Assembly (NCBI GenBank): GCA_025351145.1
Contig: JANXWM010000095.1
Location: forward strand, 1 to 14,760
Reading direction: 5' to 3'
Source: Chitinophagaceae bacterium
GTDB taxonomy: Bacteria; Bacteroidota; Bacteroidia; Chitinophagales; Chitinophagaceae
Length of the DNA: 14,760 bases
A program made the position numbers and the translations under genes. Position 1 is the stretch's first letter. Every line of letters starts with the position of its first letter. Positions 6,395 through 14,358 of the stretch are shown here, one piece after another. The notes under the pieces are model-generated. The model made no database searches and was not told where the DNA came from. It was given only the letters and a program-made list of their open reading frames with translations.

Positions 6395-6423
6395 GGCTTC
6401 AATTAACAACTCAATTTTTACCC

Positions 6424-7770
6424 ATGAAAAGAATTACAACCAGGCTAACAGTTTTATGTTCGTGCATTTTATTTATTACAGGTTGCCGTAAAGATTTAGC
6501 AGATCAGCAGGCCATACACTCCGGCCAAACAGGACAGGCAAGAACCAGCATTTCAGATTCTGACAACTACATTGCCACTTCGTGGATGAATTTTGAACTG
6601 AACTTGATTAAGACCACTACAACCTTTGTACCGCCGGTATCATCCCGTGCAATGGGTTTTACAGGAGTTACTATGTACCAGGTAATGGTTAACGGAGCAC
6701 CTGGCCACAGCTCGTTGGTGGGCCAGTTGAATGGCTTAAAATCTTTACCAAAGCCGGATGCCAACCAAACTTACCGCTGGTCGGTGGCATGCAACGCCGC
6801 AGTAGCGCATTTGCTGAGATATTTGTTTGACAATATGTCAACCGAAAATGCTACTGCGCTTACCGCCCTTGAAAATGCCAATAATGATTTATTGGGCAAT
6901 ACTACTGCGGATGATTTTACAAGGTCTGTTGCTTATGGCGTTAACCTTGCGGATTCTATTATTGACTGGTCTAAAAAAGATGGCGGTGATCATGGATATA
7001 CAAGAATTTTCCCTTCAAGTTATATACCGCCAGTTGGGCCGCAATACTGGGTGCCCACTTCAACACAGGGGCCTGTACCCATGTTGCCTTACTGGGGTTC
7101 TAACAAAACATTCAGGGCTGGTATTGCAGCAAAAACACAGCCAGCGCCCACACTTACATTTTCTACTGATACCGCATCTGATTATTACAAAGCAGCATAC
7201 GAAGTTTACACTACCGGCATCAATTTAACGGATGAACAAAAAGCCATTGCAGATTTCTGGAACGATGGCAGCCCCTCTTTTACACCGCCCGGTCATTCTA
7301 TGTCTATCCTTACTCAAATGATACAAAACCAAAACCTGAGTTTATTTGAAGCCAGCCGTGCATATGCCAGAATGGGTGCTTGCTTATCAGATGCATTTGT
7401 GTCTTGCTGGAAAACAAAATATAACTATGTAGCTGTGCGCCCTGCAACCTATATAAACCTGAACATTGACCCTTTATGGAAAGGCTATATACCTACACCT
7501 CCGCACCCTGAATATTCTTCAGGGCATGCTGTACAATCTGGTGCTGCTGCGGTAATTTTAAACACTTTGTTTGGTGCAAATACGCCGTTCACAGATCATA
7601 CACATGATGTGGATGGTTTGCCGACCCGCAGTTTTGCTAACTTCAATGCCTTTGCAAATGAGGCAGCTATTTCGAGGGTATATGGCGGTATTCATTATAA
7701 AAGATCTTGTGACAATGGTCTTGCGCAGGGGCAGGCTGTTGCGAATATATTTTTAAAGCTTAAAATGTAA
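6424..7770 (+). CDS. Vanadium-dependent haloperoxidase/PAP2-family lipoprotein
   Basis: Predicted 448-residue envelope lipoprotein. I chose the ATG at 6424 over the one at 6376 because it gives a compact signal peptide with basic residues, a hydrophobic core and the lipobox FITGC (Cys21). The C-terminal half has the full vanadate/phosphate pocket of vanadium haloperoxidases and type 2 phosphatidic acid phosphatases: Lys332 and Arg339 (KYNYVAVRP), Ser366-Gly367-His368 (HPEYSSGHA), and Arg418 and His424 (SRVYGGIHY). The spacings K-7-R and R-6-H equal those of fungal vanadium chloroperoxidase. The N-terminal helical part and overall length fit haloperoxidases better than short PAP2 phosphatases. 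His361, seven residues before His368, occupies the place of His411 in Ascophyllum bromoperoxidase. The family oxidises halides with peroxide, but phosphatase activity cannot be excluded from sequence. A strong terminator follows, so it is likely monocistronic. Confidence 0.88.
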   Translation: MKRITTRLTVLCSCILFITGCRKDLADQQAIHSGQTGQARTSISDSDNYIATSWMNFELNLIKTTTTFVPPVSSRAMGFTGVTMYQVMVNGAPGHSSLVGQLNGLKSLPKPDANQTYRWSVACNAAVAHLLRYLFDNMSTENATALTALENANNDLLGNTTADDFTRSVAYGVNLADSIIDWSKKDGGDHGYTRIFPSSYIPPVGPQYWVPTSTQGPVPMLPYWGSNKTFRAGIAAKTQPAPTLTFSTDTASDYYKAAYEVYTTGINLTDEQKAIADFWNDGSPSFTPPGHSMSILTQMIQNQNLSLFEASRAYARMGACLSDAFVSCWKTKYNYVAVRPATYINLNIDPLWKGYIPTPPHPEYSSGHAVQSGAAAVILNTLFGANTPFTDHTHDVDGLPTRSFANFNAFANEAAISRVYGGIHYKRSCDNGLAQGQAVANIFLKLKM

Positions 7771-7783
7771 ATATGATGTTTGC

Positions 7784-7817
7784 AAAAAAAAGCCCTGCTA
7801 TTGCGGGGCTTTTTTTG
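7784..7817 (+). terminator. Rho-independent terminator of the haloperoxidase gene
   Basis: AGCCCTGC (7791-7798) pairs with GCGGGGCT (7803-7810) around the loop TATT, one G-U wobble. An A run precedes and a T run (7810-7817) follows, so the stem can extend by A-T pairs and may work in both directions. It lies 14 bases past the stop codon. Confidence 0.9.
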
Positions 7818-7868
7818 TTGTTAACTGTGGGGCGGCAATGAAGCCCCTTCGGTCTTCACTGCTTTCAA

Positions 7869-7941
7869 GGCTCAATATATAATCCAACCGTACAAGGGTG
7901 CGACGCAAGAATGCTTCATATTATTTCGAAAGCCCGGAACA
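7869..7941 (-). repeat. Dispersed repeat (reversed), ahead of the efflux operon
   Basis: On the minus strand: TTCCGGGCTTTCG, then ATTCTTGCGTCGCACCCTTG, TACGGTTGGATTATATATTG and AGCC. It lacks the TTTTACC and later parts. It ends about 50 bases before the -7 element of the TolC-type gene. Nothing else is seen between 7818 and 7963. Confidence 0.75.
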
Positions 7942-7963
7942 AAATAAAACGTATTTGATAAAA

Positions 7964-7998
7964 AAGCATTTACAAGGAAGCATTTACCTGTATTTTTG
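7964..7998 (+). promoter_or_regulatory. Efflux operon promoter with tandem 10-bp direct repeat
   Basis: TATTTTTG at 7991-7998 fits the Bacteroidota -7 consensus TAnnTTTG, 49 bases before the ATG. Immediately upstream, AAGCATTTAC occurs twice (7964-7973 and 7978-7987), 14 bases apart, covering the place where the -33 box should be. No regular -33 TTTG is present at the right distance. The repeat could bind an activator or repressor; no regulator gene is in the window. Confidence 0.45.
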
Positions 7999-8047
7999 CA
8001 CAGCACTTAAGAATACACGCTTCTTTCAATAATGCAATCAATAGCGA

Positions 8048-9361
8048 ATGAATTATAAACTAACTTTCTTCTTTTTTATAATGCCATTATTTTTATATGC
8101 GCAACAACCTGCAGCCGATAGTTTATTGCAACAAGCTACACTGGATAATGTTGTTGCGTATGCAATAAAGCATCAGCCTTTAATTCAGCAATCACTCATT
8201 GATGAGCAGGTTACAGAAAGCCTTATAAAAAGCAAACTTGCTGATTGGTATCCGCAGGTAGATTTTAGATATAACCTTCAGCATAACTTTCAACTGCAGC
8301 AGGCTATTATTGGCGGTAACGTGATAAAATTTGGTGTTGACAATACTTCGGCTGCGCAGTTTACAGTTAACCAGAATATTTTTAACCGCGATGTATTACT
8401 GGCAAGCCGTACAAAGGGTGATGTACTCAGCAGTGTAAAGCAAACAACCAGTTCCAATAAAATTGATGTAGCGGCAAATGTTTCAAAAGCGTTTTATGAT
8501 GTGCTTGCCAGCATGCAGCAGATAAAAGTTGCAGACGAAGGTATTGTACGCCTTGAAAGAAGTTTGAAAGACGCTACAAGCCGCTATAATACCGGCATTA
8601 CAGATAAAACAGATTACAAACGTGCAACCATTGCACTTAACAATACAAGGGCTGCCAGGAAAAGCAATGAAGCATTACTTAAAGCCAAACTGGAATATTT
8701 AAAATCATTGATGGGTTACCCCACAGGTAATGATTTAAACATTGTTTATGACAGCCTGCAAATGGAAAAAGAAATGATGGTTGATACATTGCAGTTACCT
8801 GATTACAGCAAAAGAATAGAATATCAATTGCTCACTACCCGTAAGAGATTACAGGAAGCAGAAGTTAAATATAACAAGTGGAGTTACCTGCCATCAGTTT
8901 CTGCTTATGGCGCTTACAACTTTAATTTCCAGGACAACAATTTTGGAAAATTGTACAATCAAAATTTCCCAACCTCTTATGGCGGGCTTACTTTAACTGT
9001 ACCAATATTACAGGGAGGTAAACGAAAGTTTGATATTCAGCAACAGGAGTTGCAATTAAAAAGAATCGATTGGGATTTTATTGCACTACAGCACAGTATT
9101 AATGCACAGTATGCGCAGGCATTGGCATTGTACAAAAGTAATACTGCCAGTTATCAGTCACTTAAAGAGAATGTAAATCTTGCAAAAGAAGTATATGATG
9201 TTATACAACTTCAATACAACGCCGGTGTAAAAACTTACCTGGAAGTTGTATCTACAGAAACGGATCTGCGTACAGCAGAGATCAATTATTACGATGCTTT
9301 ATACCAATTGCTGGCAAGTAAAATAGATGTAGAAAAATCATTAGGACAAATTAATTACTGA
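8048..9361 (+). CDS. TolC-family outer membrane efflux channel
   Basis: Predicted 437-residue outer membrane protein, first gene of the tripartite efflux system. It starts with a Sec signal peptide ending LYAQQ (about residue 18). Two TolC/OEP repeats follow, each with long coiled-coil helices and a strand pair: roughly 28-225 (TLDNVVAYAIKHQPLI, SFRY-like DFRYNLQH strand, then SVKQTTSSNKIDVAANVSKAFYDVLA) and 250-437 (YQLLTTRKRLQEAEV, YLPSVSAYGAYN strand, GGLTLTVPILQGGKRKFD, then YNAGVKTYLEVVSTETDL). The last motif is typical of the second helical hairpin of TolC. The length fits Bacteroidota family members, which lack the long C-terminal tail of E. coli TolC. It forms the channel through which the RND pump expels substrate. 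The adaptor gene begins 17 bases after its stop, so the two are surely co-transcribed. Confidence 0.93.
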   Translation: MNYKLTFFFFIMPLFLYAQQPAADSLLQQATLDNVVAYAIKHQPLIQQSLIDEQVTESLIKSKLADWYPQVDFRYNLQHNFQLQQAIIGGNVIKFGVDNTSAAQFTVNQNIFNRDVLLASRTKGDVLSSVKQTTSSNKIDVAANVSKAFYDVLASMQQIKVADEGIVRLERSLKDATSRYNTGITDKTDYKRATIALNNTRAARKSNEALLKAKLEYLKSLMGYPTGNDLNIVYDSLQMEKEMMVDTLQLPDYSKRIEYQLLTTRKRLQEAEVKYNKWSYLPSVSAYGAYNFNFQDNNFGKLYNQNFPTSYGGLTLTVPILQGGKRKFDIQQQELQLKRIDWDFIALQHSINAQYAQALALYKSNTASYQSLKENVNLAKEVYDVIQLQYNAGVKTYLEVVSTETDLRTAEINYYDALYQLLASKIDVEKSLGQINY

Positions 9362-9378
9362 TACAAAATATAACCGGT

Positions 9379-10500
9379 ATGTTATTGAAAAGCTTAAGAA
9401 ACTATACAGTCGTTTGTTGTTTGTTTATTGCTGCTTCGTGTAGTAATAATAAGCAACAACAGCAGCAGGGTCCGCCACCGGCGGTTGCTGTTACCACGGC
9501 TGATGTTGCCACCGCACAGGTTACCTTTTATGATGAATATCCCGCAACCGTTAATGCTTTAAACCAGGTAGACCTTCGTGCACAGGTAAGTGGTTTTATT
9601 ACCGGTGTTTATTTCCAGGATGGGGCAAGGGTAAGCAAAGGGCAAAAATTATATTCCATAGATGCACAGCAGTACGAAGCCAATTATCAGGAGGCCATTG
9701 CCAATGTTGCTGTACAGCAAACGAATTTGGTAAAGGCACAAAAAGATGCAGACCGTTACCATGAACTGGATAAGCAGGATGCTATTGCCAAGCAGCAGGT
9801 TGATTATGCAGATGCCTCACTCGACGCTGCAACGAAACAGGTAGAAGCTGCACAGGCTGCGGTTCGCAGCGTACAAACCGGTGTTAAGTACACAACCATT
9901 TATGCGCCGTTTGATGGCACCATTGGCATCTCGCAGGTTAAAGTTGGCTCACCGGTTTCTGCCGGTTCTACAATTCTAAATACTGTATCAACAGATAGCC
10001 CGATGGCCGTTGATTTCTCCATCGATCAGAAAGAGATTTTTCGCTTTACACAATTAGAGAGCCAGGCAGCCAAAGCAGGCGACACAACTTTTACATTGGC
10101 TTTCGGCAACGATGTTTATCCTTCGCATGGTAAAATAAGTTTGATAGACCGTGCAGTAGATCCACAAACAGGAACACTGAAGATCCGTCTTGTTTTTCCA
10201 AACGAAAAAAAAGCGTTGCGTGGCGGAATGACAGGCAGGGTAAGGGTTTTAAACAACGCTGCTGAAAAATCAATCTTCATTCCCAACAAAGCAGTTACCG
10301 AACAACTGGGAGAATATTTTGTGTACATCGTTGGCGATAGTAGTAAAGTAACACAGCGTAAAGTTGTAATTGGTAAGCAAATTGGCAGCAACATTATTAT
10401 AAAAGATGGCTTGAAAGAAGGTGAAAAAATTGTAGTGCAGGGTGTACAGAATTTACGTGAGGGTGCAAAAATAAAACCCGATACAACAGCTAAAAAATAG
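9379..10500 (+). CDS. RND efflux periplasmic adaptor (membrane fusion protein), lipoprotein
   Basis: Predicted 373-residue adaptor that bridges the inner membrane pump and the outer membrane channel in the periplasm. A signal peptide with lipobox AASC puts the acylated Cys at residue 21, followed by a Gln run and Pro-rich start. Domain order is that of the AcrA/MexA family: first lipoyl half from about 64 (VDLRAQVSGFITGVYFQDG, VSKGQKLYSID), alpha hairpin about 100-165 rich in Ala and Gln, second lipoyl half (TTIYAPFDGTIGISQVKVG), beta barrel (MAVDFSIDQKEIF, LIDRAVDPQTGTLKIRLVF, LRGGMTGRVRV), then a membrane-proximal end (FIPNKAVTEQLGEYFVYIV, LKEGEKIVVQGVQNLREGA). The hairpin is of ordinary AcrA size. 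It follows the channel gene by 17 bases but is split from the pump gene by 405 bases of repeats. Confidence 0.94.
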   Translation: MLLKSLRNYTVVCCLFIAASCSNNKQQQQQGPPPAVAVTTADVATAQVTFYDEYPATVNALNQVDLRAQVSGFITGVYFQDGARVSKGQKLYSIDAQQYEANYQEAIANVAVQQTNLVKAQKDADRYHELDKQDAIAKQQVDYADASLDAATKQVEAAQAAVRSVQTGVKYTTIYAPFDGTIGISQVKVGSPVSAGSTILNTVSTDSPMAVDFSIDQKEIFRFTQLESQAAKAGDTTFTLAFGNDVYPSHGKISLIDRAVDPQTGTLKIRLVFPNEKKALRGGMTGRVRVLNNAAEKSIFIPNKAVTEQLGEYFVYIVGDSSKVTQRKVVIGKQIGSNIIIKDGLKEGEKIVVQGVQNLREGAKIKPDTTAKK

Positions 10501-10534
10501 TTTGTAGTTTACAAATAATTTTTAGTTCTTTTAT

Positions 10535-10583
10535 TGCCCGGGCATAGGTTCTTTGAGGCATCGTTCCTTGCGTCGCACACTTC
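10535..10583 (+). repeat. Dispersed repeat (forward, partial), inside the efflux gene cluster
   Basis: It starts TTGCCCGGGCATAGG, then GGCATCGTTCCTTGCGTCGC and ACACTT, after which it diverges from other copies. It lies 34 bases behind the adaptor stop. The whole 405-base gap 10501-10905 holds this copy, a perfect palindrome and a third REP-like element. A 64-codon frame at 10708-10902 shows no family features and is not called. Confidence 0.65.
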
Positions 10584-10620
10584 GGCTGAAGGTAATTCTG
10601 TTGAGCATTAAAAGGCAGCA

Positions 10621-10653
10621 AAACCTATAAGGTCTTAAAGACCTTATAGGTTT
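10621..10653. terminator. Perfect 33-base palindrome, terminator-like
   Basis: Two 16-base arms, AAACCTATAAGGTCTT (10621-10636) and its exact reverse complement (10638-10653), surround a single A. The final TTT with more T nearby gives a weak terminator look, and the symmetry makes it work on either strand. Being so perfect and located in the middle of an operon, it may be a mobile palindromic repeat or a partial attenuator between adaptor and pump. Confidence 0.6.
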
Positions 10654-10663
10654 ATCCTTCACT

Positions 10664-10744
10664 GTACGTCATTTCGAAGGAGGCACGACTGAGAAATCTC
10701 ACTCTTATTGCAGCGGATTTCTCACTGCGTTCGAAATGACGTAC
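10664..10744. repeat. REP-like element 3 with long perfect ends
   Basis: Perfect 15-bp arms GTACGTCATTTCGAA (10664-10678) and its reverse complement (10730-10744) enclose inner arms GAGAAATC (10691-10698) and GATTTCTC (10716-10723). The CGTCA/TGACG ends are those of REP-like elements 1 and 2, but the interior is unrelated. The rest of the gap, 10745-10905, shows nothing I can name. Confidence 0.75.
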
Positions 10745-10905
10745 TGGTTCAGGATAATGCAGGTTGCTGCACTTCAAAATGTCGCCATGAAAGAGGAACT
10801 GTGAACCGAGCGTGGCAAGAAAAGCTTCATAGTATTCCTGGCTTATGGCTCATAAAAAAATATTCAACGGAATTGATTTTAGATAAATCAAAAAGAGATT
10901 AGAAA

Positions 10906-13900
10906 ATGATCGCAGATACTTTTATAAAACGGCCTGTTACGGCAATGGTAATTTCCATCGTAATTGTGCTGGTGGGTTTACTTGCAATGAGCACATTACC
11001 CGTTGCGCAATACCCTGATATTACGCCACCAACTGTTTCCGTTTCAGGCGTGTTTATTGGTGCCGATGCGCAAACGGTGGAGCAAACAACGACCACCGCG
11101 ATGGAAACGCAGATCAATGGTACCCCGGGGATGTCGTTCCTTACAAGTGGCAGCAGTGCTGCCGGAACCAGCAGCATTAATGTTACGTTTGATATTGGAA
11201 CCAATATTGATATTGCCGCACTTGATGTTCAAAACCGCGTAAGTGTTGCCCAACCTTCGCTGCCTGATGCTGTAAAACGTTTGGGATTAACTGTACGCAA
11301 ACGTAACCCAAGTATTATGATGGTGCTCGGCTTTTTTTCGCCCAATGCAACGCATGATCCTACATTTATTGGCAACTATGTAAACCTTTATGTAAAAGAT
11401 GCACTGCTGCGTGTAAAAGGCGTAGGTGATGTAACAAGTTTTGGTGATGATTTTGGCATGCGTGTATGGCTGAACCCCGAGAAACTTGCCAATCTAAAAC
11501 TTACATCGAACGATGTGCTTGCAGCATTAACGGAGCAGAACCTGCAGGTGGCTGCAGGAACCATCGGCGGCACGCCGCAGCCCAATACGCAGACTTTTGA
11601 ATATAGTGTTCTTACCAACAGCCGCATTAATACGCAAAAGGATTTTGAAGATATCATTGTACGCAGCAATCCTGCGCAAGGTTCTGTAGTTTATTTAAAA
11701 GATATTGCAAGGGTTGAGCTTGCAAAATTCAGTTATGGTAACAACGCTTTTATTAATGGAAACAGGGCCTCGTTCCTGCTGATATTCCTGGCGCCTGGCG
11801 CCAATGCATTAAGTACATTTGATGGCGTTACAAACACACTGAATGAACTGAAGAAAAATTTTCCCAAAGACATTGATTATTTATCACCTTTTGAAACAGT
11901 ATCTGTTGTAAAAGTTTCTATTAATGAAGTAGTAACCACCCTTGTTGAAGCGCTTACACTTGTGATAATTGTGGTGTTTTTATTTTTACAAAGCTGGCGG
12001 GCAACACTTATTCCCGTATTGGCAATACCAGTTTCACTGATTGGTACTTTTATCTTTTTTATTCCGCTTGGGTTTACTATAAACACCTTAACGCTTTTTG
12101 GGTTTGTGCTGACCATTGGTATTGTGGTGGATGATGCCATTGTGGTAACAGAAGCTGTGCAGCACTATATAGATCATGAACATTTGTCGGCAAAAGAAGC
12201 GACGATAAAAGCAATGAAGGATATATCCGGGCCCGTAATCGCTATTGCACTAATATTGGCTGCGGTGTTTATCCCTGTTGGGTTTGTACCAGGTATTGTT
12301 GGCAGGTTGTACCAGCAGTTTGCAATCACAATTGCGGTATCTGTACTTATATCTGCATTTGTGGCTTTGTCATTAACGCCGGCATTGTGCTCCATTATGC
12401 TGAAGCCTGCAAAAAGTGCTGATGCAAAGAAAAATTTAATGGAAAAATTCTTTGCTTCCTTCAATAAATGGTTTGGCAATGTAACTGGCTCTTATACAAG
12501 AGGGGTAGGAAAATGTATCAGGTTTACGCCACTGGTACTTGTATTTCTCGCCTGTTTATTTGTGGGGCTGTTCCTGTTATTTGAGAATAAACCGAGTGGC
12601 TTTATTCCGCCAGAAGATGAAGGCCGTTTGTATGTAACGTATGAAATGCCTGAAGCTACCTCTACGGAAAGAAGTGTGACGATGCTTAAATCAATCCAGG
12701 AAAGATTGCTTAAAATTCCTGCTGTAAAAGCAGTGGGCGGGCTGGCAGGTTTTAATTTTATCAGCTTCTCTAATAAATCAAATGTAGGTACCATATTCGT
12801 TTCACTAAAACCGTGGGACAACCGTAAGAAAACAGAAGACCAGATACAAGGTGTTATTGCAGAAATTCAGAAACGCACTTCAGATATCAGGGAAGCCAAT
12901 ATACGCGCTATAGCACCACCGCCGATCAATGGCCTGGGCTCTACCGCAGGTTTTACTTTTGAACTGCTGCAAACAACAAGCAGCGATAATATTCAGCAGT
13001 TTGAAAAAGTGGCGCAAAGCTTTTTGGGTGCATTATACCAGCGCCCCGAAATTGGTACTGCATTTACTTTCTTCAACACAAAAACACCAGGCTATAAAGT
13101 AGATGTGGACAGGGATAAAGCAAAGAAACTCGGCGTGCAGTTGAGCGACGTTTACAGCACTATGAGTACCTTACTCGGCAGTAGTTATGTAAACGACTTT
13201 AATATTTACGGCAGAAACTTTCGTGTGGTAGCGCAAGCGGATACCGGCTACCGAAAAGACCTGAGTGACCTTAATAAATATTATGTGCGCAACAGCCAGG
13301 GTAATATGATACCTCTTGGTTCACTCATAACAACCCAGGTTGTTGAAAACCCTGCATTGATTTCGCATTTCAATTTGTACCGTTCAATCGAAATTATTGG
13401 TACGCCCAAACCTGGTATAAGCAGTGGCCAGGCCATCGACGCACTAAAAGAAACCGCAGCTAAAGTGTTGCCTGTAGGTTACAGCTACGATTTCGCTGGT
13501 CTTAGCCGCGAAGAAGTAAAAGCAGGTAACAGTACGCTTATCATCTTTGCAATTTCCATCGCATTCGTATTTCTTTTTCTCGCCGCATTATACGAAAGCT
13601 GGAGTGTACCTTTCTCCGTATTGTTTGCAGTGCCTATCGGCGCATTTGGTTCTATACTTACGCTCACTTTTTTACCCAATCTCAGCAATAATATTTATGC
13701 ACAAATCGGGTTGATCACTCTCATTGGCCTCTCCGCAAAAAATGCGATTTTAATTGTGGAGTTTGCCAAAGAACGGGTTGACCGTGGCGTTGATATTATA
13801 TTCGCAACATTACAGGCAGTACAATTGCGTTTACGCCCAATAGTAATGACATCGCTTGCATTTATACTCGGTGTATTGCCGCTTGCCTTTGCCACAGGCG

Positions 13901-14094
13901 CCGGTGCCGAAGCCCGTAAAACCATTGGCTGGACTGTATTTGGTGGTATGCTCTCTGCAACCACTCTTGCAATATTTGTAGTGCCGGTTCTCTTTGTACT
14001 CATCACAAAAATTTCTTACGGAAGACAGTTAAAGAAGCTGCAGGAAAAACAAAAAGAAGAAGAAGCTATGGACATTATCAGCAGGAATGGTTAA
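10906..14094 (+). CDS. RND multidrug efflux pump, HAE1 (AcrB-type) family
   Basis: Predicted 1062-residue inner membrane transporter, close to the AcrB length of 1049. It exchanges protons for drugs or other amphiphiles and passes them to the adaptor and channel encoded upstream. The N-terminus MIADTFIKRPVTAMV is typical of HAE1 pumps. Membrane segments fall near 12-31, then a group about 343-495, one near 541-560, and a final group about 876-1035, with two large periplasmic regions between. Proton-relay residues are present: Asp409 and Asp410 in GIVVDDAIVV of TM4, and Lys945 in GLSAKNAILI of TM10. PSGFIPPEDEG after TM7 is also a family signature. Substrate range cannot be told from sequence. 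No promoter is evident in the 405-base gap upstream, so it may be read through from the adaptor gene or have its own unseen promoter. Confidence 0.96.
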   Translation: MIADTFIKRPVTAMVISIVIVLVGLLAMSTLPVAQYPDITPPTVSVSGVFIGADAQTVEQTTTTAMETQINGTPGMSFLTSGSSAAGTSSINVTFDIGTNIDIAALDVQNRVSVAQPSLPDAVKRLGLTVRKRNPSIMMVLGFFSPNATHDPTFIGNYVNLYVKDALLRVKGVGDVTSFGDDFGMRVWLNPEKLANLKLTSNDVLAALTEQNLQVAAGTIGGTPQPNTQTFEYSVLTNSRINTQKDFEDIIVRSNPAQGSVVYLKDIARVELAKFSYGNNAFINGNRASFLLIFLAPGANALSTFDGVTNTLNELKKNFPKDIDYLSPFETVSVVKVSINEVVTTLVEALTLVIIVVFLFLQSWRATLIPVLAIPVSLIGTFIFFIPLGFTINTLTLFGFVLTIGIVVDDAIVVTEAVQHYIDHEHLSAKEATIKAMKDISGPVIAIALILAAVFIPVGFVPGIVGRLYQQFAITIAVSVLISAFVALSLTPALCSIMLKPAKSADAKKNLMEKFFASFNKWFGNVTGSYTRGVGKCIRFTPLVLVFLACLFVGLFLLFENKPSGFIPPEDEGRLYVTYEMPEATSTERSVTMLKSIQERLLKIPAVKAVGGLAGFNFISFSNKSNVGTIFVSLKPWDNRKKTEDQIQGVIAEIQKRTSDIREANIRAIAPPPINGLGSTAGFTFELLQTTSSDNIQQFEKVAQSFLGALYQRPEIGTAFTFFNTKTPGYKVDVDRDKAKKLGVQLSDVYSTMSTLLGSSYVNDFNIYGRNFRVVAQADTGYRKDLSDLNKYYVRNSQGNMIPLGSLITTQVVENPALISHFNLYRSIEIIGTPKPGISSGQAIDALKETAAKVLPVGYSYDFAGLSREEVKAGNSTLIIFAISIAFVFLFLAALYESWSVPFSVLFAVPIGAFGSILTLTFLPNLSNNIYAQIGLITLIGLSAKNAILIVEFAKERVDRGVDIIFATLQAVQLRLRPIVMTSLAFILGVLPLAFATGAGAEARKTIGWTVFGGMLSATTLAIFVVPVLFVLITKISYGRQLKKLQEKQKEEEAMDIISRNG

Positions 14095-14104
14095 AGAATT
14101 TTTT

Positions 14105-14190
14105 TGAACCCCGGCTGAGGAATATGAATGAAGCTTTTGTTGCGTCGCACACTTGTACGTCCGGATTATGATTGAGCTTTTACCAACTGC
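14105..14190 (+). repeat. Dispersed repeat (forward), behind the RND pump gene
   Basis: Starts about ten bases after the stop: GAACCCCGGCTGAGG, then TTGCGTCGCACACTTGTACG (14140-14159), TCCGGATTATGATTGAGC and TTTTACC. The 20-base core recurs inverted at 14272-14291. Confidence 0.75.
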
Positions 14191-14232
14191 AAAACCGGTA
14201 ATAAAAATATCCTGTTAAAGCAACAGTTGCTT

Positions 14233-14326
14233 CAACCTTCGCTAAGTTAAAAGCTCCACAGCATTACCGTTCGTACAAGTGTGCGACGCAAGGAACGATG
14301 AGAAATGCTATATTGCCGGGCTCAAA
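14233..14326 (-). repeat. Dispersed repeat (reversed), ahead of the M28 peptidase gene
   Basis: On the minus strand it reads GAGCCCGGCAATATAGC, then CATCGTTCCTTGCGTCGCAC, ACTTGTACG, GGAGCTTTTAACTTAGCGAA. With the copy at 14105 it forms a long inverted repeat whose centre holds AAGCAAC/GTTGCTT (14218-14232). No gene lies in the 264-base gap, and no clear -7 box was found before 14359. Confidence 0.75.
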
Positions 14327-14358
14327 ATATTTATTGAATTTTTTATTTAAAAGTAACC

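Noticed and set aside
6213..6395. 60-codon frame ahead of the haloperoxidase gene
   Set aside because: It covers two hairpins and lacks a recognisable domain, so chance is more likely.
10708..10902. 64-codon frame between adaptor and pump
   Set aside because: It starts within a REP-like element and shows no family features or initiation signal.
10906..14094. Several antisense frames of 65-110 codons across the pump gene
   Set aside because: They are shadows of the strongly supported RND reading frame.
2164..14326. CRISPR array
   Set aside because: The repeats are spread over kilobases in both orientations with genes between, not regularly spaced.
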